A DNA stretch of 27,677 nucleotides from a virus: positions 1 through 27,677 of IMG/VR virus record IMGVR_UViG_3300031629_000056; one strand, given 5' to 3'. The notes beneath the pieces are model-generated. The model saw nothing but the letters and a program-made list of their open reading frames with translations, searched no databases and had not been told where the DNA came from. Below, piece after piece: positions 1 through 6,588 of this stretch (the stretch's first letter is position 1; every line of letters starts with the position of its first letter). The translations under genes were made by a program, and so were the position numbers.

Positions 1-314
1 TCTAAAGGGTTATGTAAGGTAATACCTTAAACATATAACGTTAGTTAACGTAAAGGTCTTAAAGGTCTTAAAGGTCTAAAGGTCTTAAAGATCTAAAGGT
101 CTAAAGGGTTATGTAAGATATTACCTTAAACAGATCAAACATTAGGCATAGAGGTTGACAGGTCTTAAAGATCTAAAGATCTAAAGGTCTAAAGGGTTAT
201 GTAAGGTAATACCTTAAACATATAACGTTAGTTAACGTAAAGGTCTTAAAGGTCTTAAAGGTCTAAAGGTCTTAAAGATCTAAAGGTCTAAAGGGTTATG
301 TAAGATATTACCTT
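1..314. repeat. Long tandem repeat, 127-bp exact copies 187 bp apart
   Basis: Positions 1-127 recur exactly at 188-314; the first copy may continue left of the window. Each copy contains an imperfect palindrome TAAGGTAATACCTTA, a dyad ACGTTAGTTAACGT, and several TCTAAAG or TCTTAAAG units spaced 8-9 bases apart. I count about ten TCTAAAG units in 1-294. No credible reading frame occurs. T7 carries arrays of a short CCTAAAG-type repeat next to its terminal repetition, so a terminus or packaging-related role is possible. Replication-origin iterons or regulator operators are the other options. The sequence gives no decision between them. Confidence 0.9.
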
Positions 315-335
315 TAACATAGCCTTGGTTAACGT

Positions 336-398
336 AAAGGTCTTAAAGGTCTTAAAGATCTTAAAGGTCTTAAAGATCTTAAAGGTCTTAAAGGTCTC
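336..398. repeat. Seven tandem 9-bp units (AAAGGTCTT type)
   Basis: Seven consecutive 9-bp units begin at 336, 345, 354, 363, 372, 381 and 390. Units alternate between AAAGGTCTT and AAAGATCTT, and the last ends in CTC. Because 9 is a multiple of 3, the array stays open in frame and spells a Lys-Val/Ile-Leu repeat, but it lacks coding signs and I treat it as DNA structure. It continues the TCT(T)AAAG theme of the preceding long repeat. Confidence 0.9.
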
Positions 399-429
399 AA
401 AGGGTATATATGTATATGACCGTTACAGT

Positions 430-450
430 AGGGGCCCTTTTTGGAGGCCG
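430..450 (+). repeat. 21-bp inverted repeat, left arm
   Basis: The reverse complement of these 21 bases matches 2460-2480 at 20 of 21 positions, with 16 perfect in a row. The 9-mer TGCTATCAG follows this arm at 451-459 and precedes the other arm at 2451-2459, in direct orientation. The pair encloses the regulator gene, attP and the GIY-YIG nuclease gene. Confidence 0.8.
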
Positions 451-539
451 TGCTATCAGAGTGTTTCAAGCGTTTGCAAGATGGGGGGGAAATGCCCTAT
501 AGGCACATTGAAAGGATATGTTTATCATCGATTGTATCA

Positions 540-588
540 ACACATAGAACAAGTAGAAAACTTTAGTAATCCAAACGCATACATTGAG
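540..588 (+). repeat. 49-bp direct repeat, copy 1
   Basis: This stretch matches 1457-1505 at 48 of 49 positions; the only difference is A574 against C1491. Copy 2 ends 16 bases before the ATG of the GIY-YIG gene, and this copy lies upstream of the regulator gene. A shared promoter or 5' leader is the simplest reading. The two copies also flank attP. Confidence 0.85.
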
Positions 589-801
589 CGTCCTTAACGC
601 AAAACACGGAGAAACAGTATGGAGAAACACCCAGAATGATAAGAGTCATCAGAAATGAACTATCCCAACTCAATAAGAGCGGGCTTGCCTTCCATCGTTG
701 TGAAGAAAGCGACGTGATACACTACTGCCTAATACTACGCAGGAGTTGTTACGATGTATTTATCACAAGGATCAAGCCGTTCTCTAACAGGAGAGAACAC
801 C

Positions 802-1188
802 ATGAAGACCAAGAGTATAGAAAGCAGGACAGCAAGCGCACTGGAGTTCTTGCGGTCCATAGTGGCGCGTCCGAGGTTGGAAGCACAGCAAGTATCCATG
901 TTGTTGACCTTGCAAGACCTCCCAAGCGAAGGAGTCACAATGCAAGCACTAGGTAAAGCCTGCAATGCGTCACAGTCTTTCATCTCGCGTAACTGCCAAG
1001 CTTTCGGGGCTAAGTCGCTCGGTAAGCGCCTAGTGGGCCTTAGGATAGCAGATGACGACCCACGCTATAGAACTGTATTCCTCACAGAAGAGGGCAGAGC
1101 TTCGATGCAGCTATTCGTTGGCATCATAGAAGGCACTAGCGAAGTCCCCAGAGGCACTCGCCACGCAGTTGACAGGCGCACTAAGTGA
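802..1188 (+). CDS. Small winged-helix (MarR-like) putative transcriptional regulator
   Basis: This 128-residue protein has a helix-turn-helix region around residues 30-70 (core GKACNASQSFISRNCQAFG) followed by a wing-like segment and TEEGRASMQLF. That is the pattern of MarR-type winged helices, where a beta-wing carrying an Arg/Asp-rich turn (here ADDDPRYRTVFL) precedes the last helix. The ATG at 802 is preceded by AGGAGAG at 789-795, an ideal ribosome site; an in-frame ATG at 754 also has an AGGAG and would add 16 residues. It stands alone between the left repeats and attP, upstream of the integrase, so a role in lysogeny or early gene control is plausible. No phage CI- or Cro-type repressor was seen elsewhere in the window. 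The family assignment is from motif shape only. Confidence 0.6.
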   Translation: MKTKSIESRTASALEFLRSIVARPRLEAQQVSMLLTLQDLPSEGVTMQALGKACNASQSFISRNCQAFGAKSLGKRLVGLRIADDDPRYRTVFLTEEGRASMQLFVGIIEGTSEVPRGTRHAVDRRTK

Positions 1189-1276
1189 CCTCGCGTATAC
1201 ACTTGGGTAGCTGTGTATCATCGTGTCCACCACCCTCTCGCATAGGCCCTTGTAGATATGCCAGAGGTATTGATAA

Positions 1277-1326
1277 TGGCTCCGCCTGCTGGGCTCGAAC
1301 CAGCGACCCATTGATTAACAGTCAAT
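1277..1326 (-). other. attP: attP core: 3' part of a tRNA-Asn(GTT) gene
   Basis: Read on the minus strand, this stretch gives an anticodon arm with a 5-bp stem (1310-1314 with 1322-1326) and loop CTGTTAA carrying anticodon GTT. A 5-nt variable loop, a perfect 5-bp T-arm (1288-1292 with 1300-1304) around a GTTCGAG-type loop, the acceptor 3' strand AGGCGGA, discriminator G and CCA follow. The D-arm and 5' acceptor strand are absent, so it cannot be a working tRNA. Integrases of temperate phages commonly use the 3' half of a tRNA gene as crossover site and carry this copy to restore the gene. The integrase gene lies 1.6 kb downstream. The host site would be a tRNA-Asn whose 5' acceptor strand reads TCCGCCT. 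Confidence 0.88.
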
Positions 1327-1363
1327 CGTCAAATCACCCCACCTCACACGGTGCGTACATAGT

Positions 1364-1384
1364 GGGACACAGCGTTTGTGTCCC
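1364..1384. repeat. Perfect 8-bp inverted repeat beside attP
   Basis: GGGACACA (1364-1371) pairs with TGTGTCCC (1377-1384) around a 5-base loop. GTGTCC recurs at 1387-1392 and GACACAG at 1417-1423. Clustered short repeats about 40-100 bp from the attachment core fit arm-type integrase or excisionase sites, or an operator. There is no T-run after the hairpin, so a terminator is unlikely. Confidence 0.6.
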
Positions 1385-1456
1385 ATGTGTCCACTCTTGT
1401 GGGCCAAATGGGGTAGACACAGATAACGGTGTACGGTTTAATACGCGAATACGCAT

Positions 1457-1505
1457 ACACATAGAACAAGTAGAAAACTTTAGTAATCCACACGCATACA
1501 TTGAG
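1457..1505 (+). repeat. 49-bp direct repeat, copy 2
   Basis: This is the second copy of the repeat at 540-588, with one mismatch. It ends just before the GAGG ribosome site (1509-1512) of the GIY-YIG nuclease gene, so it covers the position of that gene's promoter or leader. Confidence 0.85.
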
Positions 1506-1521
1506 AAACGAGGTTCATCAC

Positions 1522-2433
1522 ATGGCTAAGTTTATAGATCTAACAGGGCAGAAGTTTGGGTATCTCACTGTGGTGTCGCGTGGGCCTAATGACAAGCACC
1601 ACAAAGCCACTTGGTATTGTGTCTGTGATTGTGGGAACGATGCGCCCAAATTTATAGCGACTTCGACGCTCAAATCCAATCACACAACTTCTTGTGGTTG
1701 CGCCCAAATAGCTGCCGCTAATTCGCAGGTGGTGGACTTAACAGGGAAGAAGTTTGGGAAGCTCACTGTGGTGTCACAGGGTCCGACCCCTAAGTCTGGG
1801 AAAGCTGTGTGGTATTGTGAGTGTGATTGTGGCAACAAGCCCTCTAAGCCAGTTTTAGGCTTTTCGCTAAAGTCGGGTAAGACCGCATCATGTGGCTGTA
1901 AGTACAAAAAAGTAGGGCAGGCCAAGGTAGCCAAAGCCGCTAAAGATTTCCCAGCTAAGGCCGCCGCTGTGCATGGCGATGGAAAGTATGATTACTCAAG
2001 GGTGTTCTACGCAGGTAATCAATCTGATGTTTCCATAGGTTGTAACACTTGTGGTGCTTATTTCCCGCAGACCCCTAATGTCCACTTGAAGGGTGGTGGC
2101 TGCTCCACATGCGCTGGATACGGCTTCGACCCACTAGCACCAGCCATATTCTACTACGCCCTCCTGCAGCTCCCTAGCGGCCTCACAGCCTACATGATAG
2201 GCATCACCAATAGAACCTTTGAGGCCCGCTACAGCGCTGCTGACAGGGCTCACATGGATCTCATAGACTTCATTGAGTTCCCTGTAGGCGCTGATGCCCT
2301 GGCTCTTGAGACTCAACTCAAGCAGGACAACAGGCACCTGCTGTACACCGGAGAGATGCCGATCAACAAAGGCAACACCGAGGTGTATGTGGTCGACATA
2401 GAGCCCTTCGAACGGGCCTTAGAGGCCGCATAG
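1522..2433 (+). CDS. GIY-YIG homing-type endonuclease with duplicated N-terminal zinc-ribbon-like domain
   Basis: This 303-residue protein starts at an ATG with GAGG 9 bases upstream; a TTG at 1501 would overlap the 49-bp repeat. Residues about 5-60 and 70-125 are two copies of a domain reading DLTG.KFG.LTVVS, then WYC.CDCGN, then SCGC. That cysteine pattern is common at the N-terminus of phage HNH and GIY-YIG homing nucleases. A DUF723-like segment with CNTCGAYF and CSTCAG follows. The C-terminal part has YYALLQ...AYMIGITNRTFEARY and later ALETQL, matching GIY-YIG with the conserved Arg and Glu. Homing nucleases cut unoccupied alleles and spread by repair. The gene sits between attP and the integrase and has its own upstream 49-bp repeat, so it is probably a later insertion. 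Target is unknown. Confidence 0.75.
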   Translation: MAKFIDLTGQKFGYLTVVSRGPNDKHHKATWYCVCDCGNDAPKFIATSTLKSNHTTSCGCAQIAAANSQVVDLTGKKFGKLTVVSQGPTPKSGKAVWYCECDCGNKPSKPVLGFSLKSGKTASCGCKYKKVGQAKVAKAAKDFPAKAAAVHGDGKYDYSRVFYAGNQSDVSIGCNTCGAYFPQTPNVHLKGGGCSTCAGYGFDPLAPAIFYYALLQLPSGLTAYMIGITNRTFEARYSAADRAHMDLIDFIEFPVGADALALETQLKQDNRHLLYTGEMPINKGNTEVYVVDIEPFERALEAA

Positions 2434-2459
2434 ACCTCCCTTGAAACCCTTGCTATCAG

Positions 2460-2480
2460 CGGCCTCCAAAAAGGGACCCT
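2460..2480 (-). repeat. 21-bp inverted repeat, right arm
   Basis: This arm is the inverted partner of 430-450 with one mismatch. It overlaps a short palindrome AAAGGGACCCTTT and lies 35 bp before the small gene starting at 2515. It may therefore be an operator or promoter element. Confidence 0.75.
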
Positions 2481-2514
2481 TTATACCAACACAGAAACTT
2501 TAAGGGATACCGCA

Positions 2515-2712
2515 ATGAGCGCAATAGGAAGTTTATTAGGATCAGGATTTACAGTTGCCGAGGCGATAGGAGTGTTAGACGCAAGGCAGCAGGACGCATG
2601 GAGTCGAAGTATCACAGACGATGTTGACTTCACCCACGGCTTACGCTTCGGCATGGGCATAGAGCAAATCGATGAATACACCACAAGACGAGGAGTAACA
2701 CATGACAACTAA
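2515..2712 (+). CDS. Small hypothetical protein
   Basis: This is a 65-residue protein that I do not recognise. It starts at an ATG with a weak AAGGGA ribosome site at about 2501-2506. The sequence has a hydrophobic Gly-rich N-terminus (MSAIGSLLGSGFTVAEAIGV) that is too short to call a membrane segment, then a mixed polar part. It is followed by an 11-base overlap with the next gene, which suggests real translation and coupling. It lies in the accessory zone upstream of the integrase, where excisionase or regulatory genes are often found, but it shows no helix-turn-helix that I can identify. Confidence 0.55.
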   Translation: MSAIGSLLGSGFTVAEAIGVLDARQQDAWSRSITDDVDFTHGLRFGMGIEQIDEYTTRRGVTHDN

Positions 2713-2914
2713 AGAACTAAACATGGCTTCCCTCTGGGAGAGGTGCGCTGACCTAGAAGAGCAACTCTACTTCAAGAAGGCAGAGATCAGGGACCTATCT
2801 CTTGAGATAGAAGCAGCCAATTCCAAGGTGTCTAGGCTAGAAGCTCTTTCAATCGACCTCAGTCACCAAGCGCGACAGCTAGCTCAATACGCCCAATCTC
2901 TGAGGGCACTATGA
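2702..2914 (+). CDS. Small coiled-coil protein upstream of integrase
   Basis: This 70-residue protein is predicted from heptad spacing to be largely a coiled coil: leucine or isoleucine recurs through ADLEEQLYFKKAEIRDLSLE and SKVSRLEALSIDL. A GAGGAG ribosome site precedes the ATG. Its stop overlaps the integrase start as ATGA, so it is probably translationally coupled to the integrase. The position would suit an accessory recombination factor, but nothing in the sequence shows DNA binding and I assign no function. Confidence 0.6.
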   Translation: MTTKELNMASLWERCADLEEQLYFKKAEIRDLSLEIEAANSKVSRLEALSIDLSHQARQLAQYAQSLRAL

Positions 2915-4050
2915 AACTTACAACAGAACTCATCAATCGCATAGAGCTCCCCAGAGCTGGCCGGAAGTACATAACAGACAGCATCACACGGGGACTCACC
3001 TTGGAGTTGACACCCAAAGGGAAGAGACTTCTCGACGTGTACCGCCGTGAAGATCGCACTAAAGCTCGTGATGTCCTCGGAGTGTGGCCCATAGTCTCTC
3101 TCCAAGCTGCCATAGGTGCCTGTGAGGCCCGTAAAGACCTCCAGTTGAACGATAAGGATAAACCCTTTGTGATTCCCTACGTTGCACATGATGTCTCTGA
3201 GAGAGGCTCAACGGAGCTTATAGGGCTTGTGGGTGCGTATGAGCTATCACACGTTCGCACCTTGTCACCCTCGTCACAAGCCCTGTATACGGCCATGCTG
3301 AAGCTCTTCACGGACAAGAATCAGTACATCGAGAGGGTAACGATGAGGTCTCTGCGGCTCCAGATGGATGATATTGGGGTATCAACTCCAGTACAGGCCA
3401 ACAGGTTCTGTGCGGTTGTGAGTGGTTTCCTCCAATGGGCTGTTGAGCGCGGGTATTGTGACAACAACGTCGCTCGCGGGCTGCGCCGTTTCAAAGAGCA
3501 ACCTTCCACACGCTACTTGGCAGAGCCAGAGCTTACCAAACTAGCGAGTGCCATAGAGTCATTTAGAGGGCAATGCGGACTCAAGTTATACATCCAAATA
3601 GCCCTGGCGACTCTAGCTAGGAGCAATGAGATAGAGGGTATTAAGTGGAGCGAGGTAAACGGTAACGAATGGCTCATTCCTGCTGATAGAACCAAATCGA
3701 ATAGAGAGCACCTTATGTTCCTTCCAGACTCAATAGCGGCTTGCATAGAAGACCGCAAGCACCAGGGTTTTGAGGAAATCATTACGGTGAAAAGCTCTTC
3801 TGTTCGCCAAGCTTTAAAACGCATCGCAAAGAAGCAAGGTATCACTCACTTTAGCAATCACGATCTTCGTCGAACGTCTTCAACTTTGCTGGCAAAAGAG
3901 GGGATCGACCAAGATACCAGAGCACGTATGCTCAACCACTCAATAGGAGGTACAACCGAAAGGCACTATACATCTTACAACTTTCAAGCTGAGAAACACG
4001 CTGCCGCATTGAAACTGTGGGCAGTTTTAGAACGCACTGGGATACTATAA
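2911..4050 (+). CDS. int: Tyrosine recombinase, phage integrase
   Basis: This 379-residue integrase catalyses site-specific recombination between attP and the host chromosome. The N-terminus (residues about 15-70, RGLTLELTPKGKRLLDVYRR and LGVWPIVSLQAA) resembles the DUF4102 arm-binding domain typical of tRNA-targeting integrases. A core-binding domain follows at about 100-190. Catalytic residues are visible as R237 (LARSNEIEG), H317-D-L-R320, H343 (MLNHSIGG) and the nucleophile Y353 (RHYTSY). The start overlaps the upstream coiled-coil gene by ATGA. The phage RNA polymerase gene follows after only 15 bp, an arrangement also known in integrase-bearing T7-like phages of marine bacteria. The length is normal for the family and no lesion is seen. 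attP lies 1.6 kb upstream rather than directly adjacent. Confidence 0.93.
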   Translation: MKLTTELINRIELPRAGRKYITDSITRGLTLELTPKGKRLLDVYRREDRTKARDVLGVWPIVSLQAAIGACEARKDLQLNDKDKPFVIPYVAHDVSERGSTELIGLVGAYELSHVRTLSPSSQALYTAMLKLFTDKNQYIERVTMRSLRLQMDDIGVSTPVQANRFCAVVSGFLQWAVERGYCDNNVARGLRRFKEQPSTRYLAEPELTKLASAIESFRGQCGLKLYIQIALATLARSNEIEGIKWSEVNGNEWLIPADRTKSNREHLMFLPDSIAACIEDRKHQGFEEIITVKSSSVRQALKRIAKKQGITHFSNHDLRRTSSTLLAKEGIDQDTRARMLNHSIGGTTERHYTSYNFQAEKHAAALKLWAVLERTGIL

Positions 4051-4065
4051 AGGGGTAACACATAT

Positions 4066-6546
4066 ATGAAAGATTCAGCACAGGTCAATGACCAGCAAGC
4101 TCCAGAAGTGAGCGAGAATCTAATACAAAGAGAGTACGCATTAGAAATGGAGGCCGTCGATAGGGCCAAATTGAACATAGAGAAACGCATCACCACCAGA
4201 GGGTTCGCTGAAGGCTCAGTAACTGCTAGGGCGGCACTCCGCAACAGTATCTCTCTCACCACAGTTTCTTTACAGAATTGGCTTGATAATCAGAGAAAGC
4301 TTAAACGTAAGAGCAGAGTGTACCGCAACTTGCTCCTCTTAGAGCCAGAGCAAATGGCTTTCATCACAGGACGTGTCTTGCTGGACCAAGCGTTCAAAGA
4401 GAAATCAAACTTCACCGGACTGTGCGCCAAAGTTGGGAGGCAAGTGAAGGATGTAGCAGAGTATGCCATATTCAAAGAGGCCAACAAGGGTTTAGCGAGC
4501 ACGATTGAGAAGCAGCTACTCCACACTACATCTTCGAAGCACTCTAGGGCAGTGACCTCTGCCGCTATGAAGTCAGCGGACTTTGAGGGCATCCAGTGGA
4601 ACCATTCGGATATTGTTACACTAGGTGTCGTATTGGCCCAGTGCTTCGTTGAATCTACGGATCTTTTTGAGCGAATAGTTCTTCGAGGTGGAAAGAAGAC
4701 CACAGCATACCTAGTACCCACTGTGACCCTTCAGATACTGTTGGCTCAAGCCGACATACGAGACTCTCTAATACTTCCATTCCACTACCCGATGCTCGTG
4801 AAGCCCACAGATTGGACCACGATGGAAAATGGGGGCTACTTGGACCAAGAGTTGCACGGAGTGCGTCTTATTAAAGGGGATGCTTCTTTAGCCACGAGGC
4901 TAGACGCCACGGACACCTCGAAAGTGAGGAGTGCTGTCAATAACATACAGTCCACTGGGTGGCGTATAAACTCTCTTGTGCTTGACGTTCTAAGGATACT
5001 CAATGACGCTGGAGACGGCTCGGCAGGTCTTGCAAGCAGTCTGCCGCCGCCCATACCAGAGAAGCCTTGGCCTGTGATGTCAAAGGAGGAATGGACCACT
5101 TGGAAGGAGGATACCCAAAACAAGGAAGAGTTTGATAAGTGGCGCTACCTAGCTAAGAACGCCTATCGAGATCAAAAGAAGTGGGCGGGTCATAGGCTGG
5201 TCCAGCAGCAGCAAATCATGGTGGGCGAGAAGTTCGTTGACGAAACTGCCATCTACTTCCCGCATTCCTTGGATTTCAGGGGACGAGTGTACCCGGTTGC
5301 TGGCATGGGCAGTGTGAACCCTCAAGGAAATGACGCTGGGAAAGCTTTGCTGGAATTTGCTGAAGGTTTGCCATTAGGTCCAGATGGGGCTAAGTGGCTC
5401 GCCATACATCTAGCCAACACTTACGGTAACGACAAGTGCTCTTTTTATGACCGAGAGTTGTGGGCGCAAATGAACTCTGATTGGATATTGGAGTGCGCTG
5501 AAGACCCCATCAATAACACTAGGTGGCATGAGGCTGATAAGCCTCTATGCTTTTTGGCTACGTGTTTCGAGTGGCGGGGGTATCACAAGGATGGTGATGA
5601 TCACATCAGCAGAACCTGCGTGGCTATGGACGGCTCTTGCAGTGGCTTGCAGCACTACGGTGCGATGCTATTGGACGAAGGGACTTGCCGTGCTGTGAAT
5701 GTCATCCAAACGGGTGATTCACCACAGGACGTATACTCAGTAGTCCTAAACAAAGTCAAGATGCTAGTGCAGAAAAACCCAGACCCTCTAGCAATGCAGT
5801 GGGTTACAAGGCTTCACCGCAATATATGCAAGCAGCCAATAATGACGAGTGTTTATTCTGTGACACAGCGTGGCATCACTCTGCAAATAGAAACATGGAT
5901 TGGAAAGCTCGTTAAGAAAGGAGAAATCGAACCGTTCGTTGACTGCACTAACATGCAAGCCGCGCTGTTTTTAGCGCCGATAGTCTTGGAAGCTATTGAT
6001 GACGAACTGACAGCAGCAACGTGCGCTATGAACTGGCTGAAGAACGTCTGTACGGTTGTTAGTTCAACAGGGTCCGCATTGGAGTGGCAAACTCCGGTGG
6101 GATTTACGGTATTCCAAAGCTATCGAGACTTGAAAGCAGAAGTCGTTAAGATCACTTGGGCTGGTAAGCGGCAGAAGTTAAATATAAAAACACAAAGCAA
6201 GGAGCTAGCACCCAAAAAGTGTGTCAACGCTATAGCAGCTAACTTTGTCCATTCAATGGACGCATCTCATTTGATGCTGGTAGCTAATGTAGGGAAGGAT
6301 AATGGAATAGATTCATTTGGATTCATCCATGATTCCTTTGGCACACACCCCAGCGCCACCACTCTACTTAACGAAGTTATAAGAGAGTGCTTTATCGCGC
6401 AATACGAAGGTGACACCCTCGCTGATTTTTATGAGCAAATCAGGGAGCAGGTAGAGCCAGAAGTGTTCGAGCAAATAGAACCACCACCCAGGCAAGGGAA
6501 AATGGAACTACAGGCTGTCAGAGACAGTCTTTTTTTCTTTGCGTAA
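4066..6546 (+). CDS. Single-subunit T7-type DNA-directed RNA polymerase
   Basis: This 826-residue polymerase (T7 gp1 has 883) would transcribe phage genes from phage-specific promoters. Motif A is MDGSCSGLQHYGAML with catalytic D522. Motif B is KQPIMTSVYSVTQRG with K589 and Y597, at the same 8-residue spacing as T7 K631 and Y639. Motif C is FIHDSFGTH with D756. The protein ends in FFFA, like the FAFA end of T7 RNA polymerase. The region of residues about 680-735 corresponds to the promoter specificity loop and differs strongly from T7, so the T7 promoter consensus should not be expected here. An AAGGGG ribosome site lies 10 bases before the start. The gene follows the integrase closely, so host transcription through int may also switch it on. 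Confidence 0.97.
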   Translation: MKDSAQVNDQQAPEVSENLIQREYALEMEAVDRAKLNIEKRITTRGFAEGSVTARAALRNSISLTTVSLQNWLDNQRKLKRKSRVYRNLLLLEPEQMAFITGRVLLDQAFKEKSNFTGLCAKVGRQVKDVAEYAIFKEANKGLASTIEKQLLHTTSSKHSRAVTSAAMKSADFEGIQWNHSDIVTLGVVLAQCFVESTDLFERIVLRGGKKTTAYLVPTVTLQILLAQADIRDSLILPFHYPMLVKPTDWTTMENGGYLDQELHGVRLIKGDASLATRLDATDTSKVRSAVNNIQSTGWRINSLVLDVLRILNDAGDGSAGLASSLPPPIPEKPWPVMSKEEWTTWKEDTQNKEEFDKWRYLAKNAYRDQKKWAGHRLVQQQQIMVGEKFVDETAIYFPHSLDFRGRVYPVAGMGSVNPQGNDAGKALLEFAEGLPLGPDGAKWLAIHLANTYGNDKCSFYDRELWAQMNSDWILECAEDPINNTRWHEADKPLCFLATCFEWRGYHKDGDDHISRTCVAMDGSCSGLQHYGAMLLDEGTCRAVNVIQTGDSPQDVYSVVLNKVKMLVQKNPDPLAMQWVTRLHRNICKQPIMTSVYSVTQRGITLQIETWIGKLVKKGEIEPFVDCTNMQAALFLAPIVLEAIDDELTAATCAMNWLKNVCTVVSSTGSALEWQTPVGFTVFQSYRDLKAEVVKITWAGKRQKLNIKTQSKELAPKKCVNAIAANFVHSMDASHLMLVANVGKDNGIDSFGFIHDSFGTHPSATTLLNEVIRECFIAQYEGDTLADFYEQIREQVEPEVFEQIEPPPRQGKMELQAVRDSLFFFA
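6515..6540 (+). terminator. Possible weak terminator in the RNA polymerase tail
   Basis: CTGTC-AGA-GACAG (6515-6527) forms a 5-bp hairpin followed by a T-rich run to 6540. The same bases encode the conserved C-terminal end of the RNA polymerase, so the T-run may simply be Phe codons. If real, it would separate int-RNAP transcription from the replication operon. Confidence 0.3.
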
Positions 6547-6588
6547 TGAAACCCGTATACACATATATAATCACTTCGAGGAATCAAA
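6547..6588 (+). promoter_or_regulatory. Intergenic leader of the replication operon, possible promoter
   Basis: This is the only non-coding gap in the replication arm before the operon starts. It is AT-rich, contains TATAAT at 6566-6571 and a GAGGA ribosome site at 6578-6582. I find no good -35 at 17 bp, so either the host consensus is poor or a phage-type promoter lies here. Confidence 0.35.

Larger units (their letters stand above)
399..801. other. Non-coding or uncertain stretch before the first gene
   Basis: This stretch holds one arm of a 21-bp inverted repeat (430-450), a T7-promoter-like CCCTATAGG string near 494-502, and the first copy of a 49-bp direct repeat (540-588). A reading frame from 636 to 956 exists but overlaps the better supported regulator gene in another frame. 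I cannot support a gene here. Early promoters would be expected in this stretch, but I cannot place one with confidence. Confidence 0.5.

Noticed and set aside
1-398. CRISPR array
   Set aside because: The units are short and contiguous, without unique spacers of constant length, and no cas genes are present.
494-502. T7-type promoter from the CCCTATAGG string
   Set aside because: Only a short core matches, the specificity loop of this RNA polymerase differs from T7, and the string is not repeated upstream of other operons.
325-597. Reading frame of 90 codons beginning in the 9-bp repeats
   Set aside because: The first third is only the translated repeat array, with no ribosome site and no protein-like remainder.
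636-956. Reading frame of 106 codons before the regulator gene
   Set aside because: It overlaps more than 150 bp of the regulator gene in another frame, and the regulator has better ribosome sites and a recognisable fold.
1277-1326. Functional phage-encoded tRNA-Asn
   Set aside because: There is no D-arm or 5' acceptor strand upstream on the minus strand; only the 3' part exists.
1185-1529. Reading frame across attP
   Set aside because: Part of it is the tRNA-Asn fragment read as protein, a common annotation artefact.
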